A stretch of DNA of 9,028 nt, from NCBI GenBank assembly GCA_949113215.1, contig CARZYU010000004.1, positions 25,300 to 34,327 of the forward strand, written 5' to 3'. Source of the stretch: an uncultured Bacilli bacterium (lineage in GTDB: Bacteria > Bacillota_I > Bacilli_A > RF39 > UBA660). This document shows positions 1 to 7,265 of this stretch, in pieces. Numbering within the stretch: position 1 is the first letter of the stretch; each line of letters begins with the position of its first letter. Position numbers and translations under genes: made by a program. The notes beneath the pieces were generated by a model. That model was given only the letters and a program-made list of their open reading frames with translations, was not told the origin of the DNA and did not search any database.

Positions 1-2199
1 TGTCGTTTGACTATTTTCTTGGACGATACAGTTAACACTTCCATACTCTCCCATAGCAACTTGGTAACTGAGACAGCTAAGTTGCAAAGCATTGATATTT
101 GTCACAACAGGTGCACTCGTAAGGGTTGTAACTTGTCTTCCCGTAATCTTAGTTAATAGATTATTCACATAATAGATATTCATGGCTACTTGATACATTC
201 CATCATCGAGTGGTTTTTCTACCGTACAATGATAGTATCCTGTTTTCTTCGGTTTAGAAGAAGAAGTGAAAATTTCTTCTTTGGTACCATTTTTAATCCA
301 TTCACTGATTTGTGGTAGAAAGATAACAAACAAGAGTAATAGAACTAAGAAGATCCACGTTATATAATGTTTTTTCTCTTTTCGTTCCATTTTTTTAGGT
401 AAAATAGGAACCTTCACATCTTCATTCATCGAAGTAACTTCTGATTTCTCATGCGATAATGGCATTTCAGGTAATGTTTCAGGCTCTTGAACTTCTTTTG
501 TAGTTTCAACACCTGGCTCTTCTTCAATTTCTAAAATTTCAATTTCCTCTTCTTGGGGAAGTTCTATACTTTGACTATCTTTTACTATTTCAACAACTGT
601 TTTTGGTTCTTCTGGAACCTCTAATAATTCAATTTCTTCCTCAACCGGTTTCTTTGAAATGATCGGAACACTCTGTTCTGCTTGTTTTAATTGTTGTTCC
701 TTTTCTCGTTCTTCACGTTCTAAATTCTGTAATCCCTCTTCTACTCTTTCTAACAATTTAGAAAAGGAGAAAGATGTTGTTGTTTCTGGTTTTGCCTCTT
801 TTGACTCTTCCAAAGCCAGAACCGTTTCTTCTTGAAAAGAAGGCTCCTTGTTTTCTTTTGGTACTCTCTCTTTTTTTGTTTTCTTCTTAGATTTCGCCGG
901 TTTCTTTTGTTCAACCATTTCCATTGGTTCTACTCTAGTTTCTTCCTCTGGAACTAATTTCAAAGTGTCTGTTTCAAGAGATTCTTCTAAACTAGGATTT
1001 TCTTTTTTCTCCTGGATAGGAGAAGAAATCATTTCCTCTTCTGGTTTGTTCTCTTCTAAAGTAGAAATTGATTTGGCTTTCTTTTTCGAATGTTTTGAAA
1101 CTTTCTTTTTTGCTTCCTTTGGCAAAGACTCCATGATTGGTTCTTCTACCGAATTTTGTTCTATTGTTTCTGTTAGAGAACTAGAAGGTTCAACTTCGAT
1201 AGGTTCTTCGTGAAGCGCAGGTTTTGATTCTTTCTTGGAACGCTTTGATACTTTCTTTTTTTCTTTCTTTTCTGTCGTAATCGAAAGAGATGGTGTTACT
1301 TGTTCTTCTAAAGTCACTTCTAATGGAACCGTTTCTTCTGGCACTAATATCGGTGCCTCTTTTTGAACTTTTTTACCCTTTTTCGTGTCTTTCTTTGGTT
1401 TGATAACCGGTTTTTCTACAACTACATCTGGTACTACCACTTCAAAATTGGTTTCAATTGGTTCCAAATTTGGCTTTTCTATTTTTGATTCAAAAGAAAC
1501 ATCAACAAGTTCTGGAATCATTTCACTTTGAATTGTCTCTGATTCTTTTTTACTTTTCTTCGTTCGTTTGGTTGCCTTCTTCTCTTTTTTTGCTGGTTTA
1601 GTTTCCTGCAAAACAGACTCTACAGGTTGTACTTCTATTTCAGAAGGATTAGCAAGATCTTTTTCAATCTCTTGTTGCTCCGTGACAATACTAGGTTCTT
1701 CCATTACTGGTTCCGATTCAATTAAAGATATTTCCCTTTTTCTTGATGGTTTACGTTTTGGTCGCTTGACTGGTTTTTCTTCTTTTGGCTCGTTCAAATT
1801 TTCCATCTTTTCGAGTGGAATATTATTTTCTTCCTGTATCGGTTCTAATGATTTTGTATCCGTTTTCCTTTTTGATTTCTGAGTTTGTTTCAATGTCTTT
1901 TCTCTTTTAGACACCGCTTTTTTCTCCGATTTGATCATCGGAGTTGTTTCAACTACCTCTTCTACTCCCATGATCTCATCGGTAGAAAGACTCATTGGTT
2001 GTGAACTTTCGACTTTGTTTCTCGTCTCTTGGTTTACCACTTCAGGTGTTTTTTCTACCTCTAACATTTCAGGTTGGAAAGAAGGAAGTTCTTCTTCAAG
2101 ATAAGATTCATCTTCTAAAATCTTTTCTGCTTCTAGAAAAATACTTTCTGCTAAAACTTTCGATTTTTTTCTAAGTTTTCGATTGCCTTCTTTCTTCAT
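1..2199 (-). CDS. Large charged single-pass membrane protein, 3' end beyond window
   Basis: The frame is open without a stop from ATG at 2199 down to base 1 (733 codons), so the C-terminus is missing. An in-frame TAG at 2220-2218 and an AGAGGGTG ribosome site at 2212-2205 fix the start. Residues 1-610 are a low-complexity, presumably disordered polyampholyte: Glu/Pro/Val-rich stretches alternate with seven Lys-rich blocks (about 90-113, 142-155, 201-218, 263-280, 311-326, 361-376, 432-445). Residues about 480-510 (LLERVEEGLQNLEREE and onward) look like a short coiled coil, and about 515-565 is strongly acidic. A basic stop (KKMERKEKKH) precedes one hydrophobic segment at about 612-629. Positive charge on the N-terminal side predicts a cytoplasmic N-part and an outer C-part. 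The outer part so far has Cys near 658, 709 and 724 and alternating polar/hydrophobic strands. No family is recognised. It follows rpe, where thiN often lies. That it is an envelope or kinase-linked protein is inference only. Confidence 0.85.
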   Translation of the reverse strand, partial: MKKEGNRKLRKKSKVLAESIFLEAEKILEDESYLEEELPSFQPEMLEVEKTPEVVNQETRNKVESSQPMSLSTDEIMGVEEVVETTPMIKSEKKAVSKREKTLKQTQKSKRKTDTKSLEPIQEENNIPLEKMENLNEPKEEKPVKRPKRKPSRKREISLIESEPVMEEPSIVTEQQEIEKDLANPSEIEVQPVESVLQETKPAKKEKKATKRTKKSKKESETIQSEMIPELVDVSFESKIEKPNLEPIETNFEVVVPDVVVEKPVIKPKKDTKKGKKVQKEAPILVPEETVPLEVTLEEQVTPSLSITTEKKEKKKVSKRSKKESKPALHEEPIEVEPSSSLTETIEQNSVEEPIMESLPKEAKKKVSKHSKKKAKSISTLEENKPEEEMISSPIQEKKENPSLEESLETDTLKLVPEEETRVEPMEMVEQKKPAKSKKKTKKERVPKENKEPSFQEETVLALEESKEAKPETTTSFSFSKLLERVEEGLQNLEREEREKEQQLKQAEQSVPIISKKPVEEEIELLEVPEEPKTVVEIVKDSQSIELPQEEEIEILEIEEEPGVETTKEVQEPETLPEMPLSHEKSEVTSMNEDVKVPILPKKMERKEKKHYITWIFLVLLLLFVIFLPQISEWIKNGTKEEIFTSSSKPKKTGYYHCTVEKPLDDGMYQVAMNIYYVNNLLTKITGRQVTTLTSAPVVTNINALQLSCLSYQVAMGEYGSVNCIVQENSQTT

Positions 2200-2204
2200 T
2201 GTTA

Positions 2205-2212
2205 CACCCTCT
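2205..2212 (-). promoter_or_regulatory. Ribosome binding site of the large membrane protein
   Basis: AGAGGGTG lies 5 bases before the ATG at 2199. It supports this start and thus a gene that spans the whole left quarter of the window. The stretch GGTGTAAC just before ATG is nearly the same as that before the other membrane-protein gene (8978). Confidence 0.7.
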
Positions 2213-2224
2213 TTATTCTACTTT

Positions 2225-2233
2225 AGTATATCA
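2225..2233 (-). promoter_or_regulatory. Possible extended -10 promoter for the large membrane protein
   Basis: The 40-base gap after rpe contains TGATATACT, one mismatch from the extended -10 form TGnTATAAT. No good -35 hexamer lies 16-18 bases upstream. The predicted start near 2218 would leave a leader of about 18 bases just including the ribosome site. It may add expression independent of the upstream operon; AT-rich chance matches are common, so this is weak. Confidence 0.3.
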
Positions 2234-2239
2234 TAAATT

Positions 2240-2800
2240 TTAGCGAAGTGAGGTAATCTTTTCTTGAAAATCAGAAGATTTTATAATATAAGATCCACTC
2301 ACTAAAATATCTGCTTCTTTTACTTGTTTTTTTGTCTCCTGATTGATTCCCCCATCAACACTGATCAAGACGGAAGGATTCTTCTTTTGAATCATTTTTT
2401 TCAATTGTTTCAATCGCTTTGTCGTTTCTTTGAAAAAGGCTTGTCCTCCCTCTCCTGGAACAACAGACATCAATAAGACGAGATCAACTTGATCCAAGTA
2501 TGGCTCCTCTAGTTCCTCTTCTATGCTTTCTTCGTTTTCTAAATGTACAGTAATATACTCTGTATTTAACGTAACATATTTCTTTATCATTTTTTTAGGT
2601 TTTGCTACCATCAGATGAACATCCAAGCGCTTGGTGGTAAATCTTCCAATTTTTTTCATTTCTCGGAAAGGCAACGATTTTTGTTTTACAAACTTTCCAT
2701 CCATGACATCGACATGAATCAAATCGGTATCGGTTACATTAAGTGCCTTTAAATCACGTGGATAATTATCACTACTCAAAAAAGAAGTGGAAATTAACAT
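2240..2800 (-). CDS. rpe: Ribulose-phosphate 3-epimerase, shortened form
   Basis: The enzyme interconverts ribulose 5-phosphate and xylulose 5-phosphate in the cytosolic pentose phosphate pathway. ATG at 2800 is chosen because it overlaps the rsgA stop by one base (TAATG) and has AGAAGGA 6 bases upstream; a TTG at 2824 lies before that site and would add eight non-family residues. The product is 186 residues against roughly 215-225 in the family. Seen: HVDVMDG (29-35), DVHLM (60-64), LMSVVPGEGGQAFF (110-123), SVDGGIN (147-153) and SGS (168-170). The four metal/catalytic positions expected from the family are present (His29, Asp31, His62, Asp149), as are the active-site Met residues 33, 64 and 111. 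Odd: after ITVHLEN (83-89) only a short acidic linker precedes VDLVLLMSV, so the usual strand with a GVALNPxTP-like motif is absent, and the PNxTxG loop after VMDG is changed. Family assignment is firm; full activity is uncertain. Confidence 0.88.
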   Translation of the reverse strand: MLISTSFLSSDNYPRDLKALNVTDTDLIHVDVMDGKFVKQKSLPFREMKKIGRFTTKRLDVHLMVAKPKKMIKKYVTLNTEYITVHLENEESIEEELEEPYLDQVDLVLLMSVVPGEGGQAFFKETTKRLKQLKKMIQKKNPSVLISVDGGINQETKKQVKEADILVSGSYIIKSSDFQEKITSLR

Positions 2801-3636
2801 TAGAATTCCTTCTTTCCGTTGCAAATTTTTTGGTAATTTTCATACCGACTTTGTAAAATGATTCCTTCCCTAACTGCTTTTTTTACCAAACATTCTTTTT
2901 CAAACAAATGAGAACAATCACGATATGGGCAAGAATAACGTTGAAACTCCAAAAAGGATTTCCTAATTTGTTCCTTTGAATATCCATCAAATTCAAGAGA
3001 AGAAAAACCAGGGGTATCCAACACTTTCCCTCCATATAAATTCCATAGCTGGACGGTTCTCGTCGTATGTTTTCCTCTTCCGAGTGCTTTGGATATTTCA
3101 TTTGTTTCTAGTTTTAAATTCGGATCCAATCGGTTTAACAAGCTAGACTTTCCTGCTCCTGTTTGACCTGTCAATACGGTTGTTTTATTTCGGAACAGCT
3201 TCTTTAACTTCCGAACTTGATGATTGTAAAGAACATGATATCCTAACTTTTTATAATAAGAAAATAGTTTTTTGTAATAAACGCGTTCTTTTTTCGATAA
3301 TAGATCATTTTTCGTAAGACAAATGACAGGAGCAATATGATGCAACTCACACATCACAAGAAGTTTGTCTAAAAGATTTGATTCAAACGCTGGAAAACTT
3401 AAACTTGTTACAATCAGCGCCTGATCGATATTGGCAACAGGTGGTCTTGAAAGTTCTGTTTTTCGCTCTTCTACTTTCTTGATAATCAAATCTTCTTCAT
3501 CGATCACGACAAAATCCCCTACCAGGGGGGTAATTTTGTTTTTGCGAAAGATTCCACGACATTTACAAACATAGATCTCTTTATCACAGGTCACTTCATA
3601 TTGATCACTGATAATTTTGGTAATTTGTCCTCTCAT
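2800..3636 (-). CDS. rsgA: Ribosome small-subunit biogenesis GTPase RsgA
   Basis: RsgA (YjeQ/CpgA) is a GTPase that binds the 30S subunit and helps late maturation and release of assembly factors. The 278-residue product, slightly short for a family near 290-300, has the expected order: an N-terminal OB-fold (about 1-65), then a circularly permuted GTPase domain in which G4 TKND (108-111) precedes the P-loop GQTGAGKSS (157-165), G2 GRGKHTTR (186-193) and G3 DTPGF (207-211), then a zinc motif with Cys236, Cys241, His243 and Cys249. ATG at 3636 follows AGGAG at 3646-3642 that overlaps the prkC stop; the gap to prkC is 8 bases and the stop overlaps the rpe start. In Bacilli, CpgA is a known PrkC substrate and PrpC can dephosphorylate it, which fits this order. 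Confidence 0.96.
   Translation of the reverse strand: MRGQITKIISDQYEVTCDKEIYVCKCRGIFRKNKITPLVGDFVVIDEEDLIIKKVEERKTELSRPPVANIDQALIVTSLSFPAFESNLLDKLLVMCELHHIAPVICLTKNDLLSKKERVYYKKLFSYYKKLGYHVLYNHQVRKLKKLFRNKTTVLTGQTGAGKSSLLNRLDPNLKLETNEISKALGRGKHTTRTVQLWNLYGGKVLDTPGFSSLEFDGYSKEQIRKSFLEFQRYSCPYRDCSHLFEKECLVKKAVREGIILQSRYENYQKICNGKKEF
2807..2813 (-). promoter_or_regulatory. Ribosome binding site that decides the rpe start
   Basis: AGAAGGA lies inside the last codons of rsgA, 6 bases before the ATG at 2800. It favours that ATG over the in-frame TTG at 2824, which has no such site at a proper distance. Confidence 0.75.
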
Positions 3637-3641
3637 GCATT

Positions 3642-3646
3642 CTCCT
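3642..3646 (-). promoter_or_regulatory. Ribosome binding site of rsgA overlapping prkC stop
   Basis: AGGAG is 5 bases before the rsgA ATG and shares bases with the TAG stop of prkC, which suggests coupled translation of kinase and GTPase. Confidence 0.75.
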
Positions 3647-5426
3647 AACGATTGGGTTTCTTTTCCGTATTGGTAGTCGGATCTTTTTTCTCATCCTCTT
3701 CACTTGGACCACTTGGATTACTAATTGGTGGTGCCTCAGCAATCGTAATAGTAATCGTAGCTTCTGGTACGACATTTGCTCCAGCTGGTCTTGACTGGCT
3801 CACTACCGTTCCTGCTTTGTATTCGGCAGTTTGTCTGGTTCGGTACGTAATCTTAAGGTTGTATTTTTCCCCAAATTCTTCTACCTGTTCTTTGGTCCAT
3901 CCTTCTTGTACCATATCTGGATACACATCCAAGTTTGGAATATAAAGCGTGATGGAATCTCCCTTTACTACTTTGGTCCCTTTGGCAAGACTTTGACCAA
4001 TTACTTCCTGACCAGTATAATCCTTACCTGTCAATTCCACATCTTTTTTCTCGACGGTTACATTTAGACCATGGACGGTTTCTAACAAGGTTTGGACTTC
4101 AATGTAATTTTTATTGGTGTAGTCTTCTATCTCGTATTCTTCCACCCCCTTAGACACATAGAGGGTAATGGTACTTCCTTTTTTAATACTTCGCCCAATT
4201 CCCGGTTCCGTCTTGATGACTTTTCCTTCATCCACTTCATCAGAAGTGAGCTCTTCTACTTTACTATTCACTTCGAACCCAGCTTTGTGGAGCTCTTCTT
4301 CTGCTCGGATTACCGTCATATTTTTAACATCCGGAATCTTGACGTCTGGCACTTTCGTTACCGCTGGAATGATGAGGAAAATAGCGATCATTGCGAGTAA
4401 GAAAACACCTAAAATAATCGATAGAATCCAAATCCATTTGTTCGCTTTCGGTTCTTTTTCTTCTTCTACAATGGGTTTAGCAATTTCTTCGGTTTCTGTT
4501 TTTTCTTCCACAGGATGGTCGGTTAGAGCTGGCATCACCTTCGTTTCTTCTTCCACCTCATGCTCTGGATAAGCATAAACATATCGATCTTCACAGGTTC
4601 TTTCATCATCGAGACAAGTGAGTAAATCTTGATGCATCTCTTTGACATCGGTATATCGATTCTTTGGATTTTTTGCTGTCGATTTCAAAATAATATTCTC
4701 AACAGACTGTGGAATGGAAGGATTATCCCTACGTACACTTGGAAGTGGTTCCTTCATCTGTTTTAGTGCAATTTCAACCGCACTTTCTCCTTTGAATGGG
4801 AGAGCCCCTGTCAAAAGTTCATAAAAAATGATTCCCATAGAGTAAATATCACTCTTGATGGTACATCCTTTTCCTGCAGCTTGTTCTGGTGGTAAATAAT
4901 GAACACTTCCCATGACCGAATTTGTTTGGGTCAATTGGGTACTATTCAAAGCCATGGCAATTCCAAAATCGGTAATTTTAATCGCTCCATCGTCTTGAAT
5001 CATAATGTTCTGTGGTTTTAAATCACGATGAATGATGTAACTATCATGAGCATGACTCATTCCATCGGTTAATTGAAGCATGATGTCAATGGCTTCCGAC
5101 AACGTCAATTTTCCTCTCTTTTTGAGAAGTTGCTTTAACGTCTTTCCCTCAATGTATTCCATGACGATATAATAACTATCCGAGTCTTCTCCTACGTCGT
5201 AAATTTTAACGACATTGGGGTGGGAAAGATTGGATGCTGCTAAAGCCTCTCTTCGGAAGCGACGAATAAATTTCTCGTCGTTTGCAAGATCTCCTCGCAA
5301 CACTTTAATTGCTACATTCCGTTCTAAAATAATGTCGTACGCCAAATAAACATTGGCCATACCACCTTCTCCAATGCTACGAACAATTTCGTATCGATCA
5401 CTAATTTTTTGCCCCTTTGTTATCAT
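3645..5426 (-). CDS. prkC: PASTA-domain membrane Ser/Thr protein kinase
   Basis: This is a eukaryotic-type (Hanks) kinase that senses cell-wall fragments or lipid II outside and phosphorylates cytoplasmic proteins. Residues 1-270 form the kinase domain: glycine loop GEGGMANV (19-26), Lys41, Glu60 of helix C, catalytic loop HRDLKPQN (132-139, Asp134), DFG (152-154), a Thr/Ser-rich activation segment (161-173) and PPE (178-180). An acidic juxtamembrane region (about 272-325) leads to one membrane span (about 330-353). Three outer PASTA repeats follow (about 358-426, 428-496, 499-567), then a Pro/Ser/Lys-rich tail to 593. Family proteins commonly have three or more PASTA units. All catalytic residues are present, so it should be active. 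It starts 2 bases after prpC, with AAGGTGA upstream inside prpC. The homologues are named prkC, pknB or stkP. Confidence 0.97.
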   Translation of the reverse strand: MITKGQKISDRYEIVRSIGEGGMANVYLAYDIILERNVAIKVLRGDLANDEKFIRRFRREALAASNLSHPNVVKIYDVGEDSDSYYIVMEYIEGKTLKQLLKKRGKLTLSEAIDIMLQLTDGMSHAHDSYIIHRDLKPQNIMIQDDGAIKITDFGIAMALNSTQLTQTNSVMGSVHYLPPEQAAGKGCTIKSDIYSMGIIFYELLTGALPFKGESAVEIALKQMKEPLPSVRRDNPSIPQSVENIILKSTAKNPKNRYTDVKEMHQDLLTCLDDERTCEDRYVYAYPEHEVEEETKVMPALTDHPVEEKTETEEIAKPIVEEEKEPKANKWIWILSIILGVFLLAMIAIFLIIPAVTKVPDVKIPDVKNMTVIRAEEELHKAGFEVNSKVEELTSDEVDEGKVIKTEPGIGRSIKKGSTITLYVSKGVEEYEIEDYTNKNYIEVQTLLETVHGLNVTVEKKDVELTGKDYTGQEVIGQSLAKGTKVVKGDSITLYIPNLDVYPDMVQEGWTKEQVEEFGEKYNLKITYRTRQTAEYKAGTVVSQSRPAGANVVPEATITITIAEAPPISNPSGPSEEDEKKDPTTNTEKKPNR

Positions 5427-5428
5427 TT

Positions 5429-6172
5429 TTATTCGTCACCTTCTTCTTCCTTCGAAAGATAGGCTACGGAAATGTTATCCGTACCACCACGATTGTTACT
5501 TTTGCGAATCAATTTGATGATCTTATCTTCAATTTCTAAATCACTCGTCAGAACTTTTTCAATCTGTTCCTCTTCTAGCATATTCGTAAGACCATCACTA
5601 CATAACATGATTGATTCAATTTCTAAATCACAATCGAAAATATCGATATCGATTGGATCGTTTGCTCCCAAAGCTTTCATTAAAACATTTTTTTTAGGAT
5701 GATCCTTGGCTTCCTCTTCCGTCAATTCTCCCGCACTTAATAATAAATTTACTAGCGTATGATCATGGGTTACTTTATGAAGCGCATGATCCTTCATGAC
5801 AAAACCAGAAGAGTCACCAATGTTTCCAAAGAGGATATAGTCCTTTGTATAAAGAGCAACAACTAGAGTCGTTCCCATTCCAGTACTTTCGGGATGTGTC
5901 TTTTCATGAGAAAAAATCAAACTATTGATCTCATTGACACTTTCTCGTAACCAATTGACGGCTTCTACCTTGGATAAATTTAAAAACGTTTGGGTAAAGT
6001 GCTTGGCTAAATAACTAATCGCTATGCTACTTGCCACTTCCCCTGCAGAATGACCTCCCATTCCATCGGCTACGGCTAATAAGTATTCGTCCTTGGCATT
6101 CTTTAAAATGATGACACTATCTTCGTTGTGTGTTCGTACTTTTCCAGCATCCGTTAAATAAAACGATTTCAT
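5429..6172 (-). CDS. prpC: PP2C-family Ser/Thr protein phosphatase
   Basis: A soluble metal-dependent phosphatase that reverses phosphorylation by the adjacent PASTA kinase. The 247 residues match the usual length of bacterial single-domain PP2C enzymes. Seen: DAGKVRTHNED (8-18, with phosphate-binding Arg13), metal motif DGMGGHSAGE (36-45), GMGTT (98-102), CSDGLTN (191-197, Asp193) and GGTDN (229-233, Asp232). The metal-ligand Asp residues are all present. One departure: the usual GDSR is GDSS here (119-122). The ATG at 6172 overlaps the rlmN stop (ATGA) and has a near-perfect AAGGAGG 4 bases upstream. The name follows Bacillus; stp and pppL are used elsewhere. Confidence 0.96.
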   Translation of the reverse strand: MKSFYLTDAGKVRTHNEDSVIILKNAKDEYLLAVADGMGGHSAGEVASSIAISYLAKHFTQTFLNLSKVEAVNWLRESVNEINSLIFSHEKTHPESTGMGTTLVVALYTKDYILFGNIGDSSGFVMKDHALHKVTHDHTLVNLLLSAGELTEEEAKDHPKKNVLMKALGANDPIDIDIFDCDLEIESIMLCSDGLTNMLEEEQIEKVLTSDLEIEDKIIKLIRKSNNRGGTDNISVAYLSKEEEGDE

Positions 6173-7191
6173 GCTTCCTCCTTTTTACTTCTCAGTTGTC
6201 CACAAGCTGCGCTGATGTTTCCTCCAAATTCTCTTCGGATGGTTACTCCGATATGATTCTTTTTCAGTATATCATAAAACTTCATAATTTGTAACTGTTT
6301 GCTCCTTCGAAATGTAAGATGTTCTGTTTCGTTGTAAGGAATTAAATTGACATAACCATTCATCCCTTTCAGAAGAGAAACAAGTTCCATCGCACACTCA
6401 GCAGTATCATTGATTCCTTCCAATAAAATATATTCAAAAGTCAAACGACGATTGGTAACTTTTTCGTATTCTTTTAATGCCTGAAATAGCTCGTTCAAAG
6501 GATAAACTTTATTGATTGGCATCAACTGATTTCGTAACGTATCATTTGGAGCATGCAAACTGATGGCAAGATTCACTTGATAGGGAACATTCATGAATTC
6601 CTTGATTTTTGGAACCAGACCACAGGTGGAAACCGTAATATGACGCGATCCTATTTGAAGCCCTTTTGGATGATTGATAATCTTAATGAATTTGATAATA
6701 TTATCATAATTATCAAAGGGTTCACCAATTCCCATGACCACAACATGACTAATTCGTTCTTTGATATCTTCTTCTACCAAAAGAATTTGTTCTACCATTT
6801 CGGCTGTTTCTAAATTACGTACTCTCTTTCTTCGACCACTTTCGCAGAAAGCACACCCCATATTACAACCAACTTGACTTGAGACACAGATACTGTTCCC
6901 ATAGTCATGTCTCATCAAAACGGCTTCAATCATTTCTCCATCTGTAAGACGAAACAAATATTTATTGACATCGGTATCCTCTTCTTTGGTGACTAGAGTC
7001 AAACAAGAAATAGAAAAATCCTTTTTTACTTGTTCTATCATTTCCTTTTTGATATTCGTCACTTCATCAAACGAATTTACCCTTTTTTGATAGAGCCAAT
7101 CAAATAATTGATCAGCATGAAATTTCTTATCGTTATGAGAAATAAAATACTCTTCCATCTCTTCTAGTAATAAATTATAAATACTATTCAT
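6169..7191 (-). CDS. rlmN: Dual-specificity 23S rRNA/tRNA adenine C2 methyltransferase RlmN
   Basis: A radical-SAM enzyme that methylates C2 of A2503 in 23S rRNA, and in studied species A37 of some tRNAs, tuning the peptidyl-transferase exit tunnel and accuracy. The 340 residues fit the family. An N-terminal accessory domain (about 1-75, FHADQLFDWLYQKRVNSFDE) precedes MIEAVLMRHDYGNSICVSSQ (87-106), the CxxxCxxC cluster (Cys109, Cys113, Cys116), MGIGEPFDNYDN (gGEP SAM motif), HITVST, LAISLHAPND, RLTFEY and the C-terminal AACGQLR, where Cys330 is the methyl-carrying cysteine. The residues MRHDYGN and GIGEPF resemble Bacillus RlmN rather than Cfr. A Glu follows the third cluster Cys (CESGRRKR), where Ala or Ser is more usual. 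It is the first gene of the core operon, with its own promoter just upstream, and its TGA overlaps the prpC ATG. Confidence 0.96.
   Translation of the reverse strand: MNSIYNLLLEEMEEYFISHNDKKFHADQLFDWLYQKRVNSFDEVTNIKKEMIEQVKKDFSISCLTLVTKEEDTDVNKYLFRLTDGEMIEAVLMRHDYGNSICVSSQVGCNMGCAFCESGRRKRVRNLETAEMVEQILLVEEDIKERISHVVVMGIGEPFDNYDNIIKFIKIINHPKGLQIGSRHITVSTCGLVPKIKEFMNVPYQVNLAISLHAPNDTLRNQLMPINKVYPLNELFQALKEYEKVTNRRLTFEYILLEGINDTAECAMELVSLLKGMNGYVNLIPYNETEHLTFRRSKQLQIMKFYDILKKNHIGVTIRREFGGNISAACGQLRSKKEEA
6177..6183 (-). promoter_or_regulatory. Strong ribosome binding site of prpC
   Basis: AAGGAGG lies within the last rlmN codons, 4 bases before the prpC ATG. It is the closest match to consensus in the window, suggesting that phosphatase is translated efficiently relative to its neighbours. 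Confidence 0.75.
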
Positions 7192-7215
7192 CCTACCACG
7201 CCTTTATCACTTTCT

Positions 7216-7245
7216 ATTATACCTCATATCCTTTTCAAATGTCAT
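7216..7245 (-). promoter_or_regulatory. Promoter of the rlmN-prpC-prkC-rsgA-rpe operon
   Basis: A perfect -10 TATAAT (7221-7216) is 18 bases downstream of ATGACA (7245-7240), which matches five of six -35 bases. A start near 7209 leaves a leader of about 18 bases to the rlmN ATG. It lies between the dinD stop and rlmN, so the core operon need not rely on upstream transcription. I see no terminator after dinD, so readthrough may add to it. Confidence 0.7.
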
Positions 7246-7265
7246 TCCTTGTCCAATAAGAAGTG

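Noticed and set aside
848..1213. Plus-strand open frame, rich in Phe and Ser
   Set aside because: It is the complement of the Lys/Glu-rich coding sequence on the minus strand; GAA/AAG codons give TTC/CTT runs. No ribosome site or family resemblance.
1568..1882. Second plus-strand Phe/Ser-rich open frame
   Set aside because: Same antisense effect of the large minus-strand gene.
2801..2824. Longer rpe starting at TTG 2824
   Set aside because: The added residues MQRKEGIL are not Rpe-like, the ribosome site would lie inside them, and ATG 2800 has ideal spacing.
2883..3101. Minus-strand open frame inside rsgA
   Set aside because: It lies in another frame within the GTPase and zinc-motif region of rsgA, which is fully explained.
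3652..4572. Several plus-strand open frames opposite prkC
   Set aside because: They are antisense to the PASTA and membrane regions, with no ribosome sites and no recognisable protein features.
6829..6873. RlmN as a Cfr-type resistance methyltransferase
   Set aside because: The flanking motifs (MRHDYGN, GIGEPF, HITVST, RREFGG) and the operon place are those of housekeeping RlmN; only CESGRRKR differs from the usual form.
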